Below, piece by piece: positions 46,796-57,597 of a stretch of DNA of 64,000 nucleotides (position 1 is its first letter; every line of letters begins with the position of its first letter). The position numbers were made by a program, and so were the translations under genes. The notes under the pieces were generated by a model. That model made no database searches. It saw only the letters and a program-made list of their open reading frames with translations, and was not told where the DNA came from. This DNA is from Mycobacterium sp. BK086 (GTDB lineage Bacteria; Actinomycetota; Actinomycetes; Mycobacteriales; Mycobacteriaceae): positions 744,001 to 808,000 of the forward strand of contig SNWL01000004.1 of the NCBI GenBank assembly GCA_004362315.1, read 5' to 3'.

Positions 46796-48435
46796 TCGCC
46801 TCGGCCGCCGGTCAACTGTCCCGACTGTTGCCCCGCCTCAGCGACTACAAGGACCTCCCCCGGTCGTGGCGCCGCGACGTCCTGGCCGGCGTGACGGTAG
46901 GCGTGGTGGCTCTGCCGCTGGCGCTGGCCTTCGGGATCAGCTCGGGGGTCGGCGCGGCCGCGGGATTGATCACCGCCGTTGTCGCGGGCCTGGTCGCCGC
47001 GGTGTTCGGCGGTTCGCATGTCCAGGTGTCCGGACCGACCGGCGCAATGGCGGTGGTCCTGGCACCGATCGTGGCGCAGCACGGCATCGGCAGCATCGCA
47101 TTGGTCACGGTGTTGGCCGGGCTGATCGTCTTGGGTGCCGGCGTCACCGGTTTGGGCCGCGCGGTGACGTTCATTCCCTGGCCGGTGATCGAGGGCTTCA
47201 CGCTCGGGATCGCGGCCATCATTTTCCTGCAGCAAGTGCCCGCCGCATTCGGTGTCGCCGCTCCCGCCGGGCAGCGCACCCTCACGGCAGCGGGTGCGGT
47301 CATCGCCCACGCCGACTGGACCACAGCCTGGCGGACGCTAGCGGTCGTCGGCTTCGTCGCACTGCTCATGGTCAGTTTGCCCCGACTGCACCGCGGGATT
47401 CCCGAGTCGCTGACCGCGGTCGTCGCGGCCACACTCATCGCGGTCGCGACCCACCTCCCGATAGCCACAATCGGGCAGCTGCCCTCGCACTTACCGGCAC
47501 CAGTCCTACCGCACGCCGACCCCGGCGCATTGCGCACGCTCATCGGAGCCGCGCTGGCCATCGCCGCACTGGCCGCGATCGAATCCCTGCTGTCGGCGCG
47601 AGTAGCGGCCACAATGTCGCCGACGGGTCCCTACGACCCCGACCGCGAACTGGTCGGCCAAGGCCTCGCGTCCATGGCGTCCGGACTCTTCGGCGGCATG
47701 CCGGCCACCGGCGCGATCGCCCGCACTGCGGTCAACGTCCGGTCGGGAGCGCGCACCCGGATATCGGCCATCGTCCACTCGCTGCTGCTGCTCGCCGTCG
47801 TGTACCTGGCTTCCGGCCCGGTCGCGACAATTCCGTTGTCCGCGTTGGCCGGAGTGCTGATGGTGACATCGTTTCGCATGATCGCACCCGCCACGGTCCG
47901 CAAGATCGTGCGCTCGACCCGCTCGGACGCGCTCGCCTTCGTACTCACCGCAGTGGTGACCGTGTGTTTCGACCTGATCGAGGCGGTGGAGATCGGGATC
48001 ATCGTCGCGGCGTTCTTCGCGCTGCGCTCCGTGGCACGGCGCAGCAGCGTCGTCCGTGAGCCCTTACCCGGACCGCACCAGCCTGGTGACGAGCGAATCG
48101 CGCTACTGCGACTGGACGGGGCCATGTTCTTCGGAGCGGCCGAGCGGCTCTCCAACGCAATCACCACACACCCCGACGTATCAGTCGTCATCATTCGCAT
48201 GTCGCAGCTCGGCATGCTCGACGCGACGGGTGCGCACACGCTCGTCCAGATCGCCGAAGATCTGGAATCCCAGGGCGTCACCGTCATCATCAAGGGCGTC
48301 CAGCCCGAACACATGACCCTGCTCGCCAATATCGGCATCGTCGATGCGTTGCGCCATGAAAACCACCTGCTCGATTCGCTCGAGGAAGCGGTCGCGCACG
48401 CGCGCTCACACGTGTCCCGTCCTGTTTATCCCTAG
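46792..48435 (+). CDS. SulP-family anion transporter with STAS domain
   Basis: 547 residues from ATG 46792. The SulP membrane domain (about 25-420) has RRDVLAGVTVGVVALPLALAFGI at the start and the signature VSGPTGAMAVVLAP. The C-terminal STAS domain (about 440-540) has MSQLGMLDATGAHTLVQIAEDL. Substrates in bacteria are sulfate, bicarbonate or dicarboxylates; the absence of a carbonic anhydrase domain leaves this open. Co-transcribed behind an ArsR regulator. Confidence 0.93.
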   Translation: MIASAAGQLSRLLPRLSDYKDLPRSWRRDVLAGVTVGVVALPLALAFGISSGVGAAAGLITAVVAGLVAAVFGGSHVQVSGPTGAMAVVLAPIVAQHGIGSIALVTVLAGLIVLGAGVTGLGRAVTFIPWPVIEGFTLGIAAIIFLQQVPAAFGVAAPAGQRTLTAAGAVIAHADWTTAWRTLAVVGFVALLMVSLPRLHRGIPESLTAVVAATLIAVATHLPIATIGQLPSHLPAPVLPHADPGALRTLIGAALAIAALAAIESLLSARVAATMSPTGPYDPDRELVGQGLASMASGLFGGMPATGAIARTAVNVRSGARTRISAIVHSLLLLAVVYLASGPVATIPLSALAGVLMVTSFRMIAPATVRKIVRSTRSDALAFVLTAVVTVCFDLIEAVEIGIIVAAFFALRSVARRSSVVREPLPGPHQPGDERIALLRLDGAMFFGAAERLSNAITTHPDVSVVIIRMSQLGMLDATGAHTLVQIAEDLESQGVTVIIKGVQPEHMTLLANIGIVDALRHENHLLDSLEEAVAHARSHVSRPVYP

Positions 48436-48459
48436 CCGGGGTCGGGTATCAGAGATCCC

Positions 48460-48735
48460 ATGTCGTCTTTCCAGTGGGTGATCATGTACCTCTGCATCGC
48501 GGCGCTGGTTGCCGGTGCGGCCGTGGCATTCGCCGCCTGGTCACGCGACACCGAGCGGTCGACGCCGCACATCACCGTCGGCCCCGCCTTGCTGGCAGGC
48601 GCGGTATGGCCCCTCCTCGTTCTCGGGCTGATCCAGTGGCTGATCGTGCACGCTGTGGCCACTACATTGCGCAAGCAACCCGACCGCACCAGCGAGGTCA
48701 TCTACTACGGGCCGCCGAAGGTCAACGCAGGCTAG
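48460..48735 (+). CDS. Small two-helix membrane protein
   Basis: 91 residues from ATG 48460, 24 bases after the SulP gene. Two membrane helices (about 8-27 and 42-66) joined by a polar loop, and a basic C-tail. It is probably co-transcribed with SulP. Not recognised. Confidence 0.72.
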   Translation: MSSFQWVIMYLCIAALVAGAAVAFAAWSRDTERSTPHITVGPALLAGAVWPLLVLGLIQWLIVHAVATTLRKQPDRTSEVIYYGPPKVNAG

Positions 48736-48771
48736 AGGAAGCTCACAGCGGACCGGACTACGCTCGGTCCA

Positions 48772-49614
48772 GTGCAATTCGCCTTCAAAACCTCACCGCA
48801 AAACACCACCTGGGCTGACATGCTCGCGGTCTGGCAGGCCGCCGACGAGATCGACGTCTTCCACTCCGGCTGGACGTTCGACCACTTCTATCCGATCTTC
48901 TCCGACTCGACAGGGCCGTGTCTGGAGGGTTGGACCACGCTGACCGCGCTGGCCCAGGCAACCACCCGGCTGCGGCTGGGCAACCTGGTCACCGGGATCC
49001 ATTACCGGCATCCCGCGGTGCTGGCCAATATGGCGGCAGCGGTCGACATCATCTCCGGCGGCCGACTGGAACTGGGGATCGGCGCGGGCTGGAACGAAGA
49101 AGAGTCCGGCGCGTACGGCATCGAACTGGGCAGCATCAAGGAGCGCCTCGACCGCTTCGAAGAGGGCACCCAGGTCCTCATCAGCCTGCTCAGCCAGGAG
49201 ACGACGAACTTCGACGGCACGTTCTACCAGCTGAAAGATGCCCGCAACGAGCCCAAGGGTCCGCAGCGCCCGCACCCGCCGATCTGCATCGGCGGCAGCG
49301 GGGAGAAGCGCACGCTGCGCATCGTCGCCAAGTACGCCCAGCACTGGAACTTCGCCGGCGGTACGCCCCAGGAGTTCGCCCACAAGCGCGACGTCCTGGC
49401 CTCCCATTGCGCCGACATCGGGCGCGACCCGGCCGAGATCATGCTGTCGGCCCACGTCCGGCTCAGCGAGGACCACGACTACGCGAAGGCGATTGACGAA
49501 GCCGCGGCGCTGGCGGCCGAAGGACTGGATCTGGCGATCGTTTACCTGCCGCCGCCGCACACTCCGGCGGTGCTGGAACCGCTCGCGGAAGCCATTCGCG
49601 ATTCGGGGCTGTAG
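48772..49614 (+). CDS. LLM-class F420-dependent oxidoreductase
   Basis: 280 residues from GTG 48772. TIM-barrel luciferase-like family: HSGWTFDHFYPIF, TTRLRLGNLVTGIHYRHPAVLANMAA and the core GRLELGIGAGWNEEE. These features fit the F420-using branch common in mycobacteria. Substrate unknown. It lies 36 bases after the small membrane protein. Confidence 0.9.
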   Translation: MQFAFKTSPQNTTWADMLAVWQAADEIDVFHSGWTFDHFYPIFSDSTGPCLEGWTTLTALAQATTRLRLGNLVTGIHYRHPAVLANMAAAVDIISGGRLELGIGAGWNEEESGAYGIELGSIKERLDRFEEGTQVLISLLSQETTNFDGTFYQLKDARNEPKGPQRPHPPICIGGSGEKRTLRIVAKYAQHWNFAGGTPQEFAHKRDVLASHCADIGRDPAEIMLSAHVRLSEDHDYAKAIDEAAALAAEGLDLAIVYLPPPHTPAVLEPLAEAIRDSGL

Positions 49615-49980
49615 ATAACAGCTTGGTAACGACGGGCAAAGGTGAACCGGCGCCGTGGGCGCCGGGAATCGGTTGCTAGAACCCGTACTGCAGGAGTTCG
49701 GCGGAGGTGACCAGGCGTTCGTGCTTGGCCGGAAACTCGCGGCTCTTCACAGGGTGGCGGAAGAAAGACCAGGCTATACGCCCGACCCGCGAGCGAGATA
49801 TCGGGTTGAGGTACACAAGGATCACTCCTGTGGTCGAATCTCGGTCTTAACGGGTCGCTACTTTACCGCAGTACCCGCTCCAGCAATTAGACACAGATCA
49901 CACCGCAAACTGCAATAGGCGCGCCGGTAAATAATCGGATGATTCGGGTGATGCAGTAGTGACTAGTGGGGTTGGACCTG
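49615..49980. other. 366-base region holding one small gene
   Basis: Apart from the 46-codon frame at 49676-49816 on the minus strand, no gene is seen. The stretch 49840-49970 is relatively A-T-rich and probably holds that gene's promoter. Confidence 0.55.
49676..49816 (-). CDS. Small basic protein, 46 residues (Rv3857c position)
   Basis: GTG 49816 with a strong AGGAGT ribosome-binding site 7 bases upstream opens 46 codons, MYLNPISRSRVGRIAW... to ...SAELLQYGF. It is basic, with WSFFRHPVKSREFPAKHERL in the middle; a short amphipathic helix is likely. M. tuberculosis has a small gene, Rv3857c, at this place before gltD. Whether the two are homologous I cannot say. The Shine-Dalgarno and uninterrupted frame make it a likely gene. 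Confidence 0.6.
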   Translation of the reverse strand: MYLNPISRSRVGRIAWSFFRHPVKSREFPAKHERLVTSAELLQYGF

Positions 49981-51450
49981 CTAGCGCTGGGGAGCGGCCG
50001 TCGGTTTGATCGGCGCCGGCAGCGCGGAGTGGCCCATCAGGTAGCGGTCGACGCCTGCGGCCGCGGCACGGCCTTCGGCGATCGCCCACACGATCAGCGA
50101 CTGACCGCGGCCCATGTCGCCGGCGACGAAGACGCCCTTCACCGACGTGGCGAAGTCCTTGTCACGGGCGACGTTGCCGCGCTCGTTGAGCTCCACACCC
50201 AGGTCGGTGAGCAGCCCTGGCCGTTCCGGTCCGACGAAGCCCATCGCCAGCAGCACCAGGTCAGCCTCGAGCTCGAAGTCGGTGCCTTCCACCTTCTCGA
50301 ACTTGCCGCCCTTCATCACCACTTCGTGGGCCCGCAGCCCGGTGACCTTGCCCTCGTGGCCGACGAACTTCTCGGTGTTGACCGCGAACAGGCGCTCGCC
50401 GCCCTCCTCGTGGGCCGAGGCCACCCGGAACATCAGCGGGTAGGTCGGCCACGGGGTGGAGTCCGCACGAGTCTCCGGCGGGCGCGGCATGATCTCGAAC
50501 TGGTGGACGCTGGCCGCACCCTGCCGGTGCGCGGTGCCCAGGCAGTCGGCGCCGGTGTCACCGCCGCCGATGATGACGACCTTCTTGCCCTTGGCCGTGA
50601 TCGGCGGCTGACCGTCGTCGTCCAGCACCGGGTCACCCTGTTGAACCTTGTTGGCCCAGGGCAGGTACTCCATGGCCTGGTGGATGCCGTCGAGCTCGCG
50701 ACCCGGGACCGGCAGGTCGCGCCAGTCGGTCGCGCCACCGCTGAGCACCACGGCGTCGTAGTTCAGCCGCAGCTGCGCGACGGTGAGGTCGACGCCGACG
50801 TTCACCCCGGTGCGGAATTGCGTGCCCTCAGCCGCCATCTGCTCGAGGCGCCGGTCGATGTGGCGCTTCTCCATCTTGAACTCGGGGATGCCGTAACGCA
50901 GGAGGCCGCCGATGCGGTCGGCGCGCTCGAACACCGTCACCTGGTGCCCGGCCCTGGTGAGCTGCTGCGCGGCGGCCAGGCCCGCGGGGCCCGACCCGAC
51001 GACCGCGACCTTCTTGCCGGTCAGCTTGTCCGGCATCATCGGCACGACCCAGCCCTCGTCGAAGGCGTTGTCGATGATCTCGACCTCGACCTGCTTGATG
51101 GTCACCGGATCCTGGTTGATGCCCAGCACGCAGGACGCCTCACACGGCGCCGGGCAGAGCCGGCCGGTGAACTCCGGGAAGTTGTTGGTGGCGTGCAGTC
51201 GCTCGATCGCGTCGCGCCAGCGGTCCCGGTAGACCAGGTCGTTCCACTCGGGAATCAGATTCCCCAGCGGGCAACCGTTGTGGCAGAACGGGATACCGCA
51301 GTCCATGCATCGCGACGCCTGCGCCTCGAGGGTCTTGTGGGAGAAGTCTTCTTCGTAGACTTCCTTCCAGTCCTTCAGCCGCAGATCGACCGGCCGGCGT
51401 ACCGGCGTCTCACGCTTGGTGTAGTTCAGAAAACCGCGCGGATCAGCCAT
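49981..51450 (-). CDS. gltD: Glutamate synthase small subunit GltD
   Basis: 489 residues from ATG 51450, overlapping the gltB stop by 8 bases. N-terminal iron-sulfur cysteines [17 protein letters not shown] and [12 protein letters not shown] site [22 protein letters not shown] site [17 protein letters not shown]. It passes electrons from NADPH to the large subunit for making glutamate from glutamine and 2-oxoglutarate. Matches Rv3858c. Confidence 0.97.
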   Translation of the reverse strand: MADPRGFLNYTKRETPVRRPVDLRLKDWKEVYEEDFSHKTLEAQASRCMDCGIPFCHNGCPLGNLIPEWNDLVYRDRWRDAIERLHATNNFPEFTGRLCPAPCEASCVLGINQDPVTIKQVEVEIIDNAFDEGWVVPMMPDKLTGKKVAVVGSGPAGLAAAQQLTRAGHQVTVFERADRIGGLLRYGIPEFKMEKRHIDRRLEQMAAEGTQFRTGVNVGVDLTVAQLRLNYDAVVLSGGATDWRDLPVPGRELDGIHQAMEYLPWANKVQQGDPVLDDDGQPPITAKGKKVVIIGGGDTGADCLGTAHRQGAASVHQFEIMPRPPETRADSTPWPTYPLMFRVASAHEEGGERLFAVNTEKFVGHEGKVTGLRAHEVVMKGGKFEKVEGTDFELEADLVLLAMGFVGPERPGLLTDLGVELNERGNVARDKDFATSVKGVFVAGDMGRGQSLIVWAIAEGRAAAAGVDRYLMGHSALPAPIKPTAAPQR

Positions 51451-54400
51451 TGGCCGCCGCCATGATCGCGGCATCGACGTCCTCGCCGTTGCGCTCGGCC
51501 TCGGCGATAGCGGTCAGGACCGCCCGGTAGTCGCGCGGCATCACCTTCACGAAGTGCTTCAGTTGAGACTCCCAGTCCGACAAAATACGTTGTCCCACAG
51601 CCGAATCAGTGGCGTCGACGTGGGCGACGAGCATGCCCTGCAGCCACTCGATATCGTCGGCGTCCAGTCGCTCGAGTTCCACCATCTCGGCGTTGAGATT
51701 GTCGCCGAGATGGCCGTGCTGGTCGTAGACGTAGGCGATGCCACCGGACATGCCTGCGGCGAAGTTGCGGCCGGTGGGTCCGAGGATCGCCACCTTGCCT
51801 CCGGTCATGTACTCGCAACCGTGGTCGCCAACGCCCTCGACCACTGCGTGGGCGCCCGAGTTGCGGACCGCGAACCGCTCGCCGACCTGACCGCGCAGGA
51901 ACGCCTGCCCGCTGGTCGCGCCGAACAGGATCACGTTGCCCGCGATGATGTTGTCCTCGGCGACGAAGTCGCTCGGGGCGGTCTCGGACGGCCGCACCAC
52001 GATGCGCCCGCCGGACAGGCCCTTGCCGACGTAGTCGTTGGCATCTCCGTACACCCGCAGCGTGATGCCCTTGGGGACGAACGCACCGAAGCTGTTACCC
52101 GCCGACCCGTCGAACGTGATGTCGATGGTGCCGTCCGGAAGCCCTTGGCCCCCATGCGCCTTGGTCAGCTCGTGGCCGAGCATGGTGCCGACGGTGCGGT
52201 TGACGTTGGCGATTGCGGTCGAAAAACGAACAGGTGAACCGCTCTCCAGCGCCTCGCGGCTCTGCGCGATCAGCTGCTGGTCGAGTGCCTTGTCCAGACC
52301 GTGGTCCTGACGCGAGCTGCAGTACAGGTCCTGGTTCATGAAGGCCGATTCGGGCTCGTGCAGCACCGGGGACAGGTCCAGCTTGTGAGCCTTCCAGTGC
52401 TCTGCTGCCTGCGCGGTATCGAGCGCCCCGACCTGACCGACCATCTCGTTGACCGTGCGGAAGCCCAACTTCGCCATGAGCTCACGCACCTCTTCGGCGA
52501 TGAACAGGAAGAAGTTCTCGACGAATTCGGGCTTGCCGGTGAATCGCTCGCGCAACAGCGGATTCTGGGTGGCGACGCCGACGGGGCAGGTGTCCAGGTG
52601 GCACACGCGCATCATGATGCAGCCGGCCACCACCAGCGGTGCCGTGGCGAAACCGAACTCCTCACCACCGAGCAGCGCGGCGATGACGACGTCGCGGCCC
52701 GTCTTGAGCTGGCCGTCGACCTGCACGACGATCCGGTCACGAAGTCCGTTGAGCAGCAACGTCTGTTGGGTCTCGGCCAGGCCGAGCTCCCACGGCGCGC
52801 CCGCGTGCTTCTGCGAGGTGAGCGGGGTGGCTCCGGTGCCGCCGTCATGACCGGAGATCAGCACCACGTCCGCGTGCGCCTTCGACACACCGGCCGCGAC
52901 CGTCCCGACGCCGTTCTCACTCACCAGCTTCACGTGAACCCGCGCATTGGGGTTGGCGTTCTTCAGGTCGTGGATCAGCTGAGCCAGATCCTCGATCGAG
53001 TAGATGTCGTGGTGCGGCGGCGGCGAGATCAGGCCGACGCCAGGCGTGGAGTGCCGCACCTCGGCCACCCACGGGTACACCTTCTTACCCGGAAGCTGGC
53101 CGCCCTCACCGGGTTTCGCACCTTGGGCCATCTTGATCTGGATGTCGGTGCAGTTGGTCAGGTAATGACTGGTGACACCGAAACGACCCGACGCCACCTG
53201 CTTGATGGCGCTGCGGCGCCAGTCGCCGTTGGCGTCATGCTCGAAGCGCTCGACGGACTCGCCGCCCTCGCCCGAGTTGGACCGGCCGCCGAGGCGGTTC
53301 ATCGCGATGGCCAGCGTCTCGTGAGCTTCAGCGGAGATCGAGCCGTAACTCATTGCGCCCGTGGAGAATCGCTTCACGATCTCGGTGGCGGGCTCGACCT
53401 CGTCCAAGGGAACAGGTGGCCGGAAGTCGTCCCGGAACTTCAGCAGACCGCGCAGTGAGGCCAACCGCTCGCTCTGGTCGTCGACCAGCTGCGTGTACTC
53501 CTTGAAGATCGAGTACTGCCCGGTGCGGGTGGAGTGCTGCAGCTTGAAGACGGTGTCGGGATTGAAGAGGTGGTATTCGCCTTCCCGGCGCCACTGGTAC
53601 TCGCCACCGACCTCGAGCTCGCGGTGCGCGCGCTCGTCGGGGCGATCCAGGTAGGCCAGCGCGTGACGGGCGGCGACGTCGGCGGCGATGTCATCGAGGT
53701 CGATGCCGCCCACCGGACAGGACAGCCCGGTGAAGTAGTCGTCGAGGACCTGCTGGCTGACGCCGATCGCCTGGAACAACTGGGCGCCGGTGTAGGACGC
53801 CAGCGTCGAGATGCCCATCTTGGACATGACTTTCAGCACGCCCTTGCCCGCGGCCTTGACGTAGTTGGCCTTGGCCTTGTCGCTGCTGATGTCGGCGATC
53901 ACGCCGCGGTCGCACATGTCCTCGATGGACTCGAACGCCATGTACGGGTTGATCGCGGCGGCACCGAAACCGACCAGCGCGGCCATGTGGTGCACCTCGC
54001 GGGCATCGCCCGCCTCGACGACGAGGCCGACCTGAGTCCGGGTGCGGTCACGCACCAGGTGGTGGTGCACCGCAGACACGCTGAGCAGCGATGGGATCGG
54101 CGCCAGCGACTCGTTGGACTCCCGGTCGGACAGCACGATGATGCGCGCGCCGTTGCGGATGGCCTGCGAGACCTTGGCGCGGACGTCGTCGAGCGCTTCC
54201 TTGAGCCCCTGGCCGCCGCGGGCGACCGGGTAGAGGCAGCGGATGACGGCGGCGCGCAGGCCGTGCTTGTGGCCGCGGATCTCGTGGTCGGGGTCGACAC
54301 ACATCAGCTTCGACAGGTCGGCATTGCGCAGGATCGGGTTAGGCAGAATGATCTGCCGGCACGAGTCGGCGGTCGGGTTGAGCAGGTCGCTCTCCGGGCC

Positions 54401-56023
54401 GACGGTCCCCTGCAGGCTGGTGACGACCTCCTCGCGGATGGCGTCCAGCGGCGGGTTGGTCACCTGGGCGAACAACTGCTGGAAGTAGTCGAAGAGCATC
54501 CGCGGACGCGCCGACAGCACGGCGACCGGGGTGTCGGTGCCCATCGAGCCGAGTGCTTCGGCTCCGGTGCGCGCCATCGGCGCGACCAGCATGTTGAGTT
54601 CCTCGTAGGTGAAGCCGAAAGCCTGCTGGCGCAGCACCACGCGGTGGTGCGGCATGCGGACGTAGTCACCGGGCGGCAGGTCGTCGAGGTGGAACTGCCC
54701 CGCGTCGAGCCACTCCTGATATGGCTCGGCGGCGGCGAGCTCGGCCTTGATCTCCTCGTCGGACACGATGCGGCCCTGCGCGGTGTCCACGAGGAACATG
54801 CGGCCGGGCTGCAGGCGCATCTTGCGCACCACGGTCGACGGATCGAGGTTCAGCACGCCTGCCTCGGACGCGAGGACGACGAGGCCGTCTTCGGTGACCC
54901 AGACCCGGGACGGGCGCAGGCCGTTGCGGTCGAGGACGGCGCCGATCACGGTGCCGTCGGTGAAGCACACCGAGGCGGGGCCGTCCCACGGCTCCATGAG
55001 CGACGAGTGGTAGGCGTAGAAGGCGCGGCGCGCCGGATCCATCGACTCGTGACGCTCCCAGGCCTCGGGGATCATCATCAGCATCGAGTGGGCCAGGCTG
55101 CGGCCGCCGAGGTGGAGCAGCTCCAGAACCTCGTCGAAACGCGCGGTGTCCGAGGCGCCCGGCGTACAGATCGGGAAGATCTTGTCGAGGTCCTGGGTCG
55201 AACCGAACACGTCGCTATTGATGAGCGCCTCGCGGGCCCGCATCCAGTTCTCGTTGCCGGTGACGGTGTTGATCTCGCCGTTGTGGGCGACGCGGCGGAA
55301 CGGGTGCGCCAGCGGCCACGACGGGAACGTGTTGGTCGAGAAGCGCGAGTGCACGATGCCCAGCGCGCTGGTGAGCCGCTCATCCTGCAGATCGAGGTAG
55401 AACGCCTTGAGCTGCGGGGTGGTCAGCATGCCCTTGTAGCAGAACGTCTGACCGGAAAGGCTTGGGAAATAAACGGTTTCGCGTCCCGGACCGTCCTGGC
55501 CCGGGCCCTTGGTGCCCAGCTCGTGCTCGGCGCGCTTGCGCACCACGTAGGCACGGCGCTCCAGGTCCATGCCGGACGCGCCGCCGATGAACACCTGACG
55601 GAACGTCGGCATCGCATCGCGGGCCAGCGCACCGAGGGACGAATCGTCGGTGGGCACGTCGCGCCAGCCGAGCAGCGTCAGGCCCTCGGCCTCGACAATC
55701 TTGGCGACCGACTCGCACGCCGTCGCGGCGTCGCGGGACGACTGCGGCAGGAAGGCGATACCGGTGGCGTAGCTGCCCTCCTCGGGCAATTCGAAGTCGA
55801 CGACGGCGCGCAGGAAGGCGTCGGGAACCTGCAGCAGGATGCCCGCGCCGTCGCCGGTGTTCGGCTCGGCGCCCTGAGCACCGCGGTGCTCCATGTTCAG
55901 CAGTGCCGTGATGGCCTTGTCGACGATGTCGCGGCTGCGACGGCCGTACATGTCTGCGACCATGGCGACACCACACGCATCGTGCTCAAATGCGGGGTTG
56001 TACAGCCCGACACTCCTGGGCAT
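51443..56023 (-). CDS. gltB: Glutamate synthase large subunit GltB
   Basis: 1526 residues from ATG 56023 ([18 protein letters not shown]), equal to the tuberculosis length; in-frame starts at 56065 and 56074 would add about 14-17 residues. After removal of the propeptide, C17 is the N-terminal nucleophile of the glutaminase domain. The FMN/synthase domain has [14 protein letters not shown]-like and [18 protein letters not shown] segments, and the 3Fe-4S cluster motif is [15 protein letters not shown]. The GXGXG domain fills the C-terminus. Confidence 0.96.
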   Translation of the reverse strand: MPRSVGLYNPAFEHDACGVAMVADMYGRRSRDIVDKAITALLNMEHRGAQGAEPNTGDGAGILLQVPDAFLRAVVDFELPEEGSYATGIAFLPQSSRDAATACESVAKIVEAEGLTLLGWRDVPTDDSSLGALARDAMPTFRQVFIGGASGMDLERRAYVVRKRAEHELGTKGPGQDGPGRETVYFPSLSGQTFCYKGMLTTPQLKAFYLDLQDERLTSALGIVHSRFSTNTFPSWPLAHPFRRVAHNGEINTVTGNENWMRAREALINSDVFGSTQDLDKIFPICTPGASDTARFDEVLELLHLGGRSLAHSMLMMIPEAWERHESMDPARRAFYAYHSSLMEPWDGPASVCFTDGTVIGAVLDRNGLRPSRVWVTEDGLVVLASEAGVLNLDPSTVVRKMRLQPGRMFLVDTAQGRIVSDEEIKAELAAAEPYQEWLDAGQFHLDDLPPGDYVRMPHHRVVLRQQAFGFTYEELNMLVAPMARTGAEALGSMGTDTPVAVLSARPRMLFDYFQQLFAQVTNPPLDAIREEVVTSLQGTVGPESDLLNPTADSCRQIILPNPILRNADLSKLMCVDPDHEIRGHKHGLRAAVIRCLYPVARGGQGLKEALDDVRAKVSQAIRNGARIIVLSDRESNESLAPIPSLLSVSAVHHHLVRDRTRTQVGLVVEAGDAREVHHMAALVGFGAAAINPYMAFESIEDMCDRGVIADISSDKAKANYVKAAGKGVLKVMSKMGISTLASYTGAQLFQAIGVSQQVLDDYFTGLSCPVGGIDLDDIAADVAARHALAYLDRPDERAHRELEVGGEYQWRREGEYHLFNPDTVFKLQHSTRTGQYSIFKEYTQLVDDQSERLASLRGLLKFRDDFRPPVPLDEVEPATEIVKRFSTGAMSYGSISAEAHETLAIAMNRLGGRSNSGEGGESVERFEHDANGDWRRSAIKQVASGRFGVTSHYLTNCTDIQIKMAQGAKPGEGGQLPGKKVYPWVAEVRHSTPGVGLISPPPHHDIYSIEDLAQLIHDLKNANPNARVHVKLVSENGVGTVAAGVSKAHADVVLISGHDGGTGATPLTSQKHAGAPWELGLAETQQTLLLNGLRDRIVVQVDGQLKTGRDVVIAALLGGEEFGFATAPLVVAGCIMMRVCHLDTCPVGVATQNPLLRERFTGKPEFVENFFLFIAEEVRELMAKLGFRTVNEMVGQVGALDTAQAAEHWKAHKLDLSPVLHEPESAFMNQDLYCSSRQDHGLDKALDQQLIAQSREALESGSPVRFSTAIANVNRTVGTMLGHELTKAHGGQGLPDGTIDITFDGSAGNSFGAFVPKGITLRVYGDANDYVGKGLSGGRIVVRPSETAPSDFVAEDNIIAGNVILFGATSGQAFLRGQVGERFAVRNSGAHAVVEGVGDHGCEYMTGGKVAILGPTGRNFAAGMSGGIAYVYDQHGHLGDNLNAEMVELERLDADDIEWLQGMLVAHVDATDSAVGQRILSDWESQLKHFVKVMPRDYRAVLTAIAEAERNGEDVDAAIMAAANG

Positions 56024-56173
56024 TCGCACCTGACCCTTCACAAGCTTTTGTGCGCGGTGGTTCATCGACGTCACCGCGCCCCGCCAGGGATTCCTCCGTG
56101 CGTCACTGAACGGGGCTCCACTGTGGTGTCAACAAGTCGTAAAACGATATGTCAAACCCCCGCTGACATGCCA

Positions 56174-56191
56174 ACTTAGTCTAGGCTAAGT
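56174..56191. promoter_or_regulatory. Near-perfect palindrome upstream of gltB
   Basis: ACTTAGTCTAGGCTAAGT matches its own reverse complement at 16 of 18 positions. It matches the IdeR/DtxR 19-base consensus at only 12 positions, mostly the centre. It lies upstream of TTGACA elements of gltB and could be a regulator site. Confidence 0.45.
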
Positions 56192-56222
56192 CGGTTGCCC
56201 TGCCGCCTTACGCGGAGGTGCA

Positions 56223-56276
56223 GCCACCAAAGGGTCTTAGCTGCGGAATCCGTTGTCAGCGCCCCTTTTTGGTGGC
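56223..56276. repeat. Long inverted repeat in the gltB/ParA spacer
   Basis: GCCACCAAA (56223-56231) pairs with TTTGGTGGC (56268-56276), and GGG next to it can pair with CCC across a bulge; the loop is about 30 bases. It could be an RNA structure or a bidirectional terminator. Confidence 0.45.
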
Positions 56277-56526
56277 GCGTTCGCCCGCTTCGGCGGCCCT
56301 GCGCCGACGGGGTGCTCCGCCGGGGCTGTTTTGGGCTGTTTGCTGAGGGCGTACGGCACCGGTGTCTTGGGTGCGGGATACCTCACATCAGCACGTGTCA
56401 GCGCCCCTGCGACCTGGGCCGGAGGCCGGTCCGGGACTTTGCGCAAACTCTGGTCGGATTCTTAGCTTTCCCGCTGCCGACCGGCCTGCGACCAGGGAAT
56501 TCGCGCAAGCAGCGATACTGGTCACG

Positions 56527-57597
56527 ATGACCGACCGTGACCACTATCAGCGCGACCGCGACCGGCGGCCGCCGCCGGACTATTCGGCCGGTCCGCCCAC
56601 GGAGCGGATCCCCCGTATCGAGCTGCCGATACCGCCGCAGCCCGCGCCGGTCCAGCCGCCCTATCCCCCCTTGCCGACCGCCGTGTCCGCACCGCCGCGC
56701 CCGCCGAAGCCAAAGCCGGCCCGCGGGTGGCGCCGCGGTCTTCATACCGCGACGTTCGGCCTGGTGAATCTGGGTCCCTCGCGCCAGGAGCAGCGCCAGA
56801 CGGCGATGGAAGCCATGGTGGCCGCCCCGCTGCGCGGCCACTACAAGATCGGGGTGCTGGGCAAGGGCGGGGTCGGTAAGACGACCGTCGCCGCCAGCGT
56901 CGGATGCGTGCTGGCCGAGCTGCGGCGCGGCGACCGGGTGGTGGCGGTCGACGCCGACACCGCGTTCGGCCGGCTGGGCAGCCGCATCGACCCGCGGGCC
57001 GGCGGTTCCTACTGGGAGCTGGCCAAGAACAAGAATCTGCGGTCGTTCGCCGAGGTCTTGACCCGGATGGGCAGCAACTCATCGGGGTTGTTCGTGCTGG
57101 CCGGGGACAACGGCAGCCGGCGGGGCCTTCTGGACGCGGCGATCTACCGCGAGGCCACCATGCGCCTCGACCGGCACTTCACAATTTCGATCGTCGACTG
57201 CGGATCCACGATGGACGCCCCGGTCACCCAGGAGGCGATGCGCGATATGGACGCGCTGATCGTGGTGTCCTCACCGTGGCCGGATGGCGCCTCGGCGGCC
57301 GCACAGACGATGGAATGGCTTGCCGCCCATGGCAAGACCGGGCTGATGCAGCGAACGGTGATCGTGCTCAACGACTCCGACGGGCACTCCGACAAGAAGA
57401 CCCGCGGCGTGCTCGCCGACCAGTTCCGCTCCCGTCGTCAGGCGGTGGTGGAGGTGCCGTTCGATCCGGGCCTTCGTCCCGGCGGCGTCATCAACAACAC
57501 CGGCGAGATGTCGGGGCCGACCCGGCGCGCCTTTGTCGAAGTGGCAGCCGTCATTTCGCAGTTCTTCGCGACGATCCCGCCCCGTGGACCTCGCTAG
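56527..57597 (+). CDS. ParA/MinD-like ATPase with Pro-rich N-terminus (Rv3860/EspI-like)
   Basis: 356 residues from ATG 56527. The first 75 residues are charged then proline-rich, with PPTERIPR. The ATPase domain has deviant Walker A GKGGVGKTT (about 117-125), DADTAFGRLG and IVDCGST as Walker B. Proteins of this kind flank or lie inside ESX loci (EspI, Rv3860, Rv3888c). The position next to gltB on the opposite strand is that of Rv3860, the gene bordering ESX-1. It overlaps the kinase gene by 14 bases, so the two are co-translated. Confidence 0.86.
   Translation: MTDRDHYQRDRDRRPPPDYSAGPPTERIPRIELPIPPQPAPVQPPYPPLPTAVSAPPRPPKPKPARGWRRGLHTATFGLVNLGPSRQEQRQTAMEAMVAAPLRGHYKIGVLGKGGVGKTTVAASVGCVLAELRRGDRVVAVDADTAFGRLGSRIDPRAGGSYWELAKNKNLRSFAEVLTRMGSNSSGLFVLAGDNGSRRGLLDAAIYREATMRLDRHFTISIVDCGSTMDAPVTQEAMRDMDALIVVSSPWPDGASAAAQTMEWLAAHGKTGLMQRTVIVLNDSDGHSDKKTRGVLADQFRSRRQAVVEVPFDPGLRPGGVINNTGEMSGPTRRAFVEVAAVISQFFATIPPRGPR

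Larger units (their letters stand above)
56024..56526. other. 503-base region between gltB and the ParA-like gene
   Basis: No convincing gene. On the gltB side are two TTGACA hexamers (reverse strand, about 56125-56155) and a near-perfect palindrome at 56174-56191. A long hairpin at 56223-56276 follows. Confidence 0.5.

Noticed and set aside
49615-49980. Possible tRNA gene
   Set aside because: TGGTCGAATCTC at about 49830 recalls a T arm, but no acceptor or anticodon stems can be drawn around it.
53534-56179. 881-codon open frame on the plus strand opposite gltB
   Set aside because: It is a GC-rich shadow of gltB with Arg/Val/Gly-rich low-complexity text and no domain; gltB is certain.
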